Origin: Bacteroidales bacterium
GTDB taxonomy: Bacteria > Bacteroidota > Bacteroidia > Bacteroidales > UBA932
Length of the DNA stretch: 64,000 nucleotides
Assembly: GCA_017616655.1 (NCBI GenBank)
Contig: JAFZXU010000060.1
Location: 26,472-90,471, forward strand
Reading direction: 5' to 3'
In this document: positions 59,366 through 64,000 of the stretch, in pieces
Layout: each line of letters starts with the position of its first letter
Numbering within the stretch: position 1 is the stretch's first letter
Notes under the pieces: model-generated
Databases searched by the model: none
Told to the model about the DNA's origin: nothing
Seen by the model: the letters and a program-made list of their open reading frames with translations, nothing else
Made by a program: the position numbers and the translations under genes

Positions 59366-61287
59366 GAACAGCAATAATACTTGTTTCGGAATCTTCGCTG
59401 CCACTGGCACAGATGCTCAAAAGAGAGTTGCTTTCGCTCTACCCACGCGCGGCAGAACCTTTCCCGCCAGCGGCGCTACCGCCGTGTCGGGAAGAACCTG
59501 CCGCTCCACAACGCCCTCGCACTGCCTCGGATGATAGTGTAGCCATTTGTGTAAAAACAGATATTCCCGGATGCGATGCAGTCGGGAATTATACGACTTT
59601 CCTGCTGGATAATTGGCAAGAACTTGATTCTGTGATATTTATAGGGGCTTTGGGGATATGTGTTCGTAGCATCGCTCCGGCGCTGAAAAGCAAATATCGT
59701 GATCCTGCGGTGGTCTGCGTGGACAGTACCGGGAAGTACGTGATACCGGTGGTCTCCGGCCACATCGGCGGGGCCAACGACCTTTCCCGCAGGATAGCCG
59801 CCATTATCGGCGGCGAAGCGGTGATTACTACCCAGAGCGACAATGAGGGACTCTGGGCCCTGGATACCCTGGCGCAGCGCTTCGGATGGCAGGTGGACGC
59901 TACTCCGGCGCAGATGCAGAAGGCTGTTTTCGCCTTCGTGGGCAAGCGTCCCACGGCACTTTTGCTTGAGGTGCGTGACCGCGGGACGGCGGAACTTGAA
60001 CGGACCCTTCCCCCGCACGTGAAATGTTTCCACAGCCGGGAAGAGTTGGATCTGACCGGTATCGAAATGTTTATAAACGTTTCTCACCGGCTATTGCCGG
60101 AGCTCCCCGAGGGTATCGCAGCCATCTCTTACCGTCCGCCGGTGCTCCATCTGGGAGTGGGCTGCCGCCGCGGCTGCGACCCTGCCGGAATACCCGATTA
60201 TATGGCATCCAGGTTGCTGAAGGCCGGTTTTTCGCCCAAATCCATAGCAACAGTCGGTACGGTGGAAATCAAGAAGGACGAGCCTTTGATGGCGGCTCTT
60301 CTGGAGCATTGGCCGCAGGCTTCGCCGGAGATCCATTCCGCTATGGAACTCGATGCGGTGGAGGTCCCGAATCCTTCGGAGAAGGCCTTCGAGGCGGCGG
60401 GAACACACGGGGTGGCGGAAGCTGCCGCGATTCTCGATTCGGAAGGCGGCAAGTTGCTGATAGAGAAGCAGAAATGCCGTTTGAGCGAAGGGAACGATTT
60501 TACATTTGCGCTGGCTCAGAAGGCCTCCTTGATCCCGGGCGGACATATCGAAATAGTGGGCGCGGGCCCCGGCGATCCGGAGCTGGTCTCGGTGCGCGGA
60601 AAGCGTTTTCTCGAGCAGGCGGATCTCATCCTCTATGCCGGAAGCCTTGTGCCTGAGGAACTTACCCATTATGCGAAGCCGGGCTGCGTGGTGCGCAGTT
60701 CCGCCAGCCTCGATCTCGAGGAGCAGTTCGCTCTTATGAAGGAGTTCTACGACCGCGGCGCCCTGGTGGTGCGGCTCCATACCGGTGACCCCTGCATCTA
60801 CGGGGCTATCCAGGAGCAGATGGCCTTCTTCGACCGCTTCGGTATGAGTTATCATATCACCCCGGGCATCTCCGCTTTCCAGGCTGCAGCTGCCGCCCTG
60901 CGCTCGCAATTCACTATTCCTGAGAAGGTTCAGACCATCATACTTACCCGCGGAGAGGGACGCACTCCGATGCCGGAACGCGAGCAGCTGCACAAGCTGG
61001 CGCAGTCGCAGAGCACGATGTGCATCTACCTGAGCGCCGCGATTGTTGAGGAGGTGCAGGCCGAACTGTTGAAGGCATATCCGCCCGAAACGCCTGTGGC
61101 CGCCTGCTACAAACTCACCTGGAAAGAGGAGAAGATATATCGCGGGCAGTTGAAGGACCTGGCGAAAATGGTGCGGGACAACAACTTGACGCTCACCACC
61201 TTGCTTGTGGTGGGCGAGGCCATAGGAAACCGCGAAGGACTCTCCCGGCTCTACGCTCACGAATTCAAGCATCTCTTCAGGAAATGA
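59362..61287 (+). CDS. cbiGF: CbiG-CbiF fusion: cobalt-precorrin-5A hydrolase / precorrin-4 C11-methyltransferase
   Basis: 641 residues. Residues 1-~390 are CbiG: IGALGICVRSIAPALKSKY, SGHIGGANDLSRRIAAIIGG, VGCRRGCDPAGIPDYMA. From ~394 a CbiF/CobM methylase follows: HIEIVGAGPGDPELVSVRGK, LILYAGSLVPEELTHYA, VRLHTGDPCIYGAIQEQM, ITPGISAFQAAAAALRSQFT. Residues 29-53 (RAAEPFPPAA to EPAAPQRPR) are encoded by a 75-bp palindromic repeat inserted in frame in a variable surface region; the same element occurs in cbiJ-cbiD. CbiF methylates C11; CbiG opens the lactone and removes acetaldehyde. Overlaps both neighbours by 4 bp. Confidence 0.93.
   Translation: MRTAIILVSESSLPLAQMLKRELLSLYPRAAEPFPPAALPPCREEPAAPQRPRTASDDSVAICVKTDIPGCDAVGNYTTFLLDNWQELDSVIFIGALGICVRSIAPALKSKYRDPAVVCVDSTGKYVIPVVSGHIGGANDLSRRIAAIIGGEAVITTQSDNEGLWALDTLAQRFGWQVDATPAQMQKAVFAFVGKRPTALLLEVRDRGTAELERTLPPHVKCFHSREELDLTGIEMFINVSHRLLPELPEGIAAISYRPPVLHLGVGCRRGCDPAGIPDYMASRLLKAGFSPKSIATVGTVEIKKDEPLMAALLEHWPQASPEIHSAMELDAVEVPNPSEKAFEAAGTHGVAEAAAILDSEGGKLLIEKQKCRLSEGNDFTFALAQKASLIPGGHIEIVGAGPGDPELVSVRGKRFLEQADLILYAGSLVPEELTHYAKPGCVVRSSASLDLEEQFALMKEFYDRGALVVRLHTGDPCIYGAIQEQMAFFDRFGMSYHITPGISAFQAAAAALRSQFTIPEKVQTIILTRGEGRTPMPEREQLHKLAQSQSTMCIYLSAAIVEEVQAELLKAYPPETPVAACYKLTWKEEKIYRGQLKDLAKMVRDNNLTLTTLLVVGEAIGNREGLSRLYAHEFKHLFRK
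59446..59520 (+). repeat. 75-bp in-frame palindromic repeat, copy 1 (in cbiG-cbiF)
   Basis: Begins CGCGCGGCAGAACCTTT and ends CTCCACAACGCCCTCGC. Stems: GCGGCAG/CTGCCGC (59449-59455, 59498-59504), TTCCCG/CGGGAA (59461-59466, 59488-59493), CGGCG/CGCCG (59471-59475, 59480-59484). 68 of 75 bases match copy 2. It has no stop in this frame and adds exactly 25 codons. Confidence 0.9.
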
Positions 61288-63149
61288 TACTGATTCTGGG
61301 AGGCACTACAGAAGGAAGGCTTGCGGTCCGCGTGGCGGATGCGGCCGGAAATCCCTACTTCTACTCTACAAGAGGGGAGGGGCAGCAGGTGGAGTGCCTT
61401 CACGGGAACCATATTTCCGGTGCGATGGACTCCGCAGCCATGGCGCGTTTCTGCGCAGAAAACGGCATCCGGCTTATTGTGGATGCGGCGCATCCCTTCG
61501 CGAGTGCGCTGCACGCCACTGTCGCGGAAGTTTCCGAGGAACTGGACCTCCCTGTGGTTCGTATCGAAAGGCGCTATCCAGACGAGGAATCCCTTTCGGA
61601 CGTGCGCTGGTGCCTTGATTACGAGGATGCCATCCGCCGGCTCGAAGAGGACGGAGTCACAAAGCTGCTGGCCCTCACCGGGGTGCAGACCATCGGGGCC
61701 CTGAAACCCTACTGGAGCCGCCATGAATGCCGGTTCCGCATATTGCGCCGCCCGGAGTCTCTGCAACTGGCTCTGGATCACGGAATTGACTCTTCGTCCC
61801 TGCTTTTCTGGGATGAGGATTCGGATGACGAAATCCTGCAAAAATATGCTCCGCAGGCCATCCTGACCAAGGAGAGCGGCCTTTCAGGGGGCTTTCTTGA
61901 GAAACTGGAAGCCGCCCGCCGCGCAGGGATTCCGCTATATGCGGTAAGGCGTCCCGCAATGCCGAAAGGTTTCATCACCGTGACGGGCGAGATCGGGCTG
62001 AGGAAGGAGATCGAGCGCCTTGTGCCCGGATTCTTCCCTCTGAGGACCGGTTTTACCACCGGTGCCTGCGCCACCGCTGCCGCAAAGGCCGCCCTGCTGA
62101 CCTTGCTCGGCCGCCCCGTCGGCGAGAGCGTCGAAATTCTGTTCCCAAACGGCGAATCGCTTGCTTTGCCCATTGCCTCGGCCTTCCTTCGCGCGGCAGA
62201 ACCTTTTCCGCCAGCTGCGCAAGCGCCCTGTCGGAAAGAACCAGCCGCTCCACAACGCCCTCGCTCGGCCGAGGCTGTCGTCATAAAGGATGCCGGGGAC
62301 GACCCGGACGTCACCAACGGCCGGGAGATAGTGGCGACGGTTGCATTCAGCGATACACCGGGAATTCACTTCCTGCAAGGGGAGGGGGTTGGGCGCGTCA
62401 CACTCCCCGGACTTGGCATCCCGGTCGGCGAACCTGCCATAAACCGCGTGCCCCGCGAGATGATAACCCGCGAACTCTCGGCGCTTTACGACGGCGGACT
62501 CGATGTGACAGTCTCCGTTCCCGGAGGCCGCGAACTGGCGCAGAAAACCTTCAATCCCAAGCTCGGAGTGGTGCACGGAATCTCCATCATCGGCACCTCC
62601 GGCATAGTCAGGCCCTTCTCCAGCGAGGCCTTCGTCGAGGCCATCCGCAAGGAGATGGAAGTGGCCATTGCCCTCGGCATCAAACATATAGTCATCAATT
62701 CCGGTGCGAAGAGCGAGGCCTTCCTGAAGAGCCGTTTCCCCGACCTGCCGCCACAGGCCTTCATCCACTACGGCAACTATATCGGCGACACCCTTTCGCT
62801 GGCCTCCTCCCTCGGCATTCCCGAAGTGACGATGGGCATAATGCTCGGCAAGGCGGTGAAACTCGCCGAAGGCCACCTCGATACCCACAGCCGCAGCGTG
62901 GTGATTAACAGGGAGTTCCTGCAGAAAGTGGCCGCCGCGGCGGGCTGTTCTCAAAAAGCAAGTGATATCATCGGCTCCCTTACCCTGGCCAGGGAGCTCT
63001 GGAAAGGCCTTCCTGCCGTGGACCTGCGCCGTTTCCTCGGCCGTCTGATGACGCTCTGTCGCGAGGCCTGCAGCACCGTCTATCCCGCTCCACACGGCGA
63101 AGGCCGTCTTGAAATCATCCTTCTCGATGAAGAAGGAAACAATTTCTGA
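61284..63149 (+). CDS. cbiJD: CbiJ-CbiD fusion: precorrin-6A reductase / cobalt-precorrin-5B C1-methyltransferase
   Basis: 621 residues. Residues 1-~245 are CbiJ/CobK: ILILGGTTEGRLAVRVADAA, LIVDAAHPFASALHATVAEV, TKLLALTGVQTIGALKPYW, ILTKESGLSGGFLEKLEAAR. From ~252 CbiD follows: LRTGFTTGACATAAAKAALL, FPNGESLALPIA, VIKDAGDDPDVTNGREIVA, GISIIGTSGIVRPFSSEAF. CbiD methylates C1; CbiJ reduces the ring. Residues 303-327, between the ELPIA-type strand and VIKDAGDDPDVT, are encoded by the second in-frame copy of the 75-bp palindromic repeat. Last gene of the B12 run. Confidence 0.94.
   Translation: MILILGGTTEGRLAVRVADAAGNPYFYSTRGEGQQVECLHGNHISGAMDSAAMARFCAENGIRLIVDAAHPFASALHATVAEVSEELDLPVVRIERRYPDEESLSDVRWCLDYEDAIRRLEEDGVTKLLALTGVQTIGALKPYWSRHECRFRILRRPESLQLALDHGIDSSSLLFWDEDSDDEILQKYAPQAILTKESGLSGGFLEKLEAARRAGIPLYAVRRPAMPKGFITVTGEIGLRKEIERLVPGFFPLRTGFTTGACATAAAKAALLTLLGRPVGESVEILFPNGESLALPIASAFLRAAEPFPPAAQAPCRKEPAAPQRPRSAEAVVIKDAGDDPDVTNGREIVATVAFSDTPGIHFLQGEGVGRVTLPGLGIPVGEPAINRVPREMITRELSALYDGGLDVTVSVPGGRELAQKTFNPKLGVVHGISIIGTSGIVRPFSSEAFVEAIRKEMEVAIALGIKHIVINSGAKSEAFLKSRFPDLPPQAFIHYGNYIGDTLSLASSLGIPEVTMGIMLGKAVKLAEGHLDTHSRSVVINREFLQKVAAAAGCSQKASDIIGSLTLARELWKGLPAVDLRRFLGRLMTLCREACSTVYPAPHGEGRLEIILLDEEGNNF
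62190..62264 (+). repeat. 75-bp in-frame palindromic repeat, copy 2 (in cbiJ-cbiD)
   Basis: Same ends and same reading frame as copy 1; peptide 22/25 identical. The central stem TTTCCG/CGGAAA differs from copy 1 by a paired C-G to T-A change (62207 and 62235), keeping the pairing. Flanks add GCCTCGGCC (62175-62183) and its complement GGCCGAGGC (62267-62275), so the palindrome here extends to about 100 bp. Confidence 0.9.
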
Positions 63150-63179
63150 TTGGTTTTGGGCATTTATTTGCTATATTTG
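63150..63179 (+). promoter_or_regulatory. promoter of the fimbrillin-like unit
   Basis: TTG (63150-63152), 19 bp, TATATTTG (63172-63179), 44 bp before the small ORF. It starts right at the end of cbiJ-cbiD. Confidence 0.55.
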
Positions 63180-63223
63180 TCCCAAATTGGCTTTTTGCGT
63201 CAACTATTCAAGTACAACTCAAT

Positions 63224-63391
63224 ATGAAAAATCACACCAACGGCAGTTACGCAGCGCCTGAAGTCTGCGTAAAGACAATCCTCCCGGAGAGCTTCATCGC
63301 CGGTTCCGGCGGCACGGAGAACTCCGGATCGATTCCCGGAAAGTACGACAAGGCTTTCGACTGGAGCGATTTCGAGAACTTCAAATTCTAG
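63224..63391 (+). CDS. small hypothetical protein (55 aa) preceding a fimbrillin-like gene
   Basis: ATG 63224 to TAG 63391. Composition is polar with a Gly/Ser-rich middle (FIAGSGGTENSGSIPGK) and an aromatic, acidic C-terminus (FDWSDFENFKF). It has no signal peptide or recognised domain. It is preceded by a promoter and followed after 11 bp, with a GGAGGA ribosome-binding site, by the lipoprotein gene, so translation is plausible. Short proteins with a similar layout are often seen before surface-protein genes in Bacteroidales (family recall, not verified). Confidence 0.6.
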   Translation: MKNHTNGSYAAPEVCVKTILPESFIAGSGGTENSGSIPGKYDKAFDWSDFENFKF

Positions 63392-63402
63392 GAGGAGACG
63401 CT

Positions 63403-64000
63403 ATGAAGAAATTATTGTTCACAATGGCAGTTGCAGCGGTCGCTATCGTGGCTGGCTGCACCAGGGTTGACGAAAACGGATTCCCGTTCGGCAAGAACAC
63501 CCTGCACGTAACCTCCGACGAGGCAACCCGTACCGAAATCGTCACCGACGACAATGTGACGTTCCGTCACAACTGGGTCGCAGGCGACGCGATCGCGCTG
63601 TTCGACGCAGGCAAGGAACTCAAGTATGAGCTCGTGGGCGAAGGCGGCAGCACTACAGGCGACTTCACCGGTCCCGCACCGGCCGCTCAGACCCCTCCCT
63701 ACTATGCGTTCTATCCCTACTCCGAGAACATCGACATCTACAACGACCCGGGCGTGCAGTCGAAGTTCCTCTACGAGTTCCCTTCGGAGATCGAGTATGA
63801 GGGCGGCCAGACCGTGGGCAGCAACGTGATGATCGGCTTCACCGACAACAACAGCCTTACGATGAAGAACGCCTGCAGCTACGTGCGCGTGGCCATCTCC
63901 TCGCCGTTCCTGGCATACCTCGACGAGATCGAGATCATCGCCCGCGGCGGAGAGAACATCGCGGGTCCCCACCTGGTGGGCATCACCCCGCAGGGCGTTC
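63403..64000 (+). CDS. fimbrillin-like lipoprotein, N-terminal part (3' end outside window)
   Basis: Starts ATG 63403 after GGAGGA and stays open to the window edge (199 residues visible). Lipobox: AIVAGCTRVDENG. The mature start is followed by a strand rich in Thr/Arg (LHVTSDEATRTEIV) and the WVAGDAIALFDAGK / YYAFYPYSENI pattern seen in Bacteroidales fimbrillin (Mfa1/FimA-like) proteins, whose Arg-containing N-terminal strand is cut by the gingipain-type protease before pilus assembly. Probably the first gene of a surface-protein locus continuing to the right. Confidence 0.72.
   Translation, partial: MKKLLFTMAVAAVAIVAGCTRVDENGFPFGKNTLHVTSDEATRTEIVTDDNVTFRHNWVAGDAIALFDAGKELKYELVGEGGSTTGDFTGPAPAAQTPPYYAFYPYSENIDIYNDPGVQSKFLYEFPSEIEYEGGQTVGSNVMIGFTDNNSLTMKNACSYVRVAISSPFLAYLDEIEIIARGGENIAGPHLVGITPQGV

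Overview
The window is a chromosomal segment of a Bacteroidota, very probably Bacteroidales. The evidence is a SusC/SusD pair with an ECF sigma/FecR switch, a PCMD-domain protein, a fimbrillin-like lipoprotein, many lipobox signal peptides, and promoters of the Bacteroidetes type (TTTG, about 20 bp, then TAnnTTTG). Most of the sequence is moderately GC-rich. The stretch from about 46 kb to 54.6 kb, and the gene at 9.5-11 kb, look AT-richer. Species cannot be told from this sequence.

Layout. 0-9.4 kb: a PA-domain protein cut by the window edge, a secreted beta-helix protein, a hicAB toxin-antitoxin pair, yifB/comM, and a likely operon of a metallophosphoesterase, an S9 peptidase and a glycosidase-like lipoprotein. 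9.4-13.3 kb: a C10-like protein that has lost both catalytic residues, rsmE, asnA, tRNA-Gln, tRNA-Met and a run of hairpins. 13.3-27.7 kb: a CDF metal exporter, an ECF sigma-FecR-SusC-SusD regulated uptake locus, creD, an NfeD-flotillin-HTH operon, and an esterase-PCMD-glycosyltransferase operon.

Cobalamin locus. From 27.7 to 44.4 kb and again from 56.7 to 63.1 kb the window holds corrinoid uptake and anaerobic-type B12 synthesis. There are two riboswitch-controlled TonB receptors, one with a BtuG-like lipoprotein, plus BtuFCD, two exported CbiK-type chelatases, CbiA, PduO, CbiP, CobD-like, CbiB, and four fusion enzymes (CbiH-CbiC, CbiE-CbiT, CbiG-CbiF, CbiJ-CbiD). Precorrin-2 synthesis, CbiL and the nucleotide-loop genes CobU/S/T/C are not here. 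Two of the fusion genes carry the same 75-bp palindromic element, in frame and in the same frame, adding a near-identical 25-residue peptide to each enzyme.

Island. The two halves of the B12 locus are separated by about 12 kb (44.4-56.75 kb): a YefM/YoeB toxin-antitoxin pair with a three-fold 12-bp repeat at its promoter, lipoproteins, a WYL regulator followed by a four-gene cassette, an Rpn-family remnant, and a RAYT (Y1) transposase flanked on both sides by REP-like palindromes. The cassette is the best candidate for an undescribed system. Its first protein looks like a degenerate type I modification/specificity module (HsdM-HsdS-like) joined to a histidine-kinase-type ATPase. It is followed by a receiver-domain protein, a DUF1848 protein, and a methyltransferase-like/NERD-like/SF1-helicase fusion. 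This reads as a defence locus in which a DNA-recognition module may drive a phosphorelay; that function is inference.
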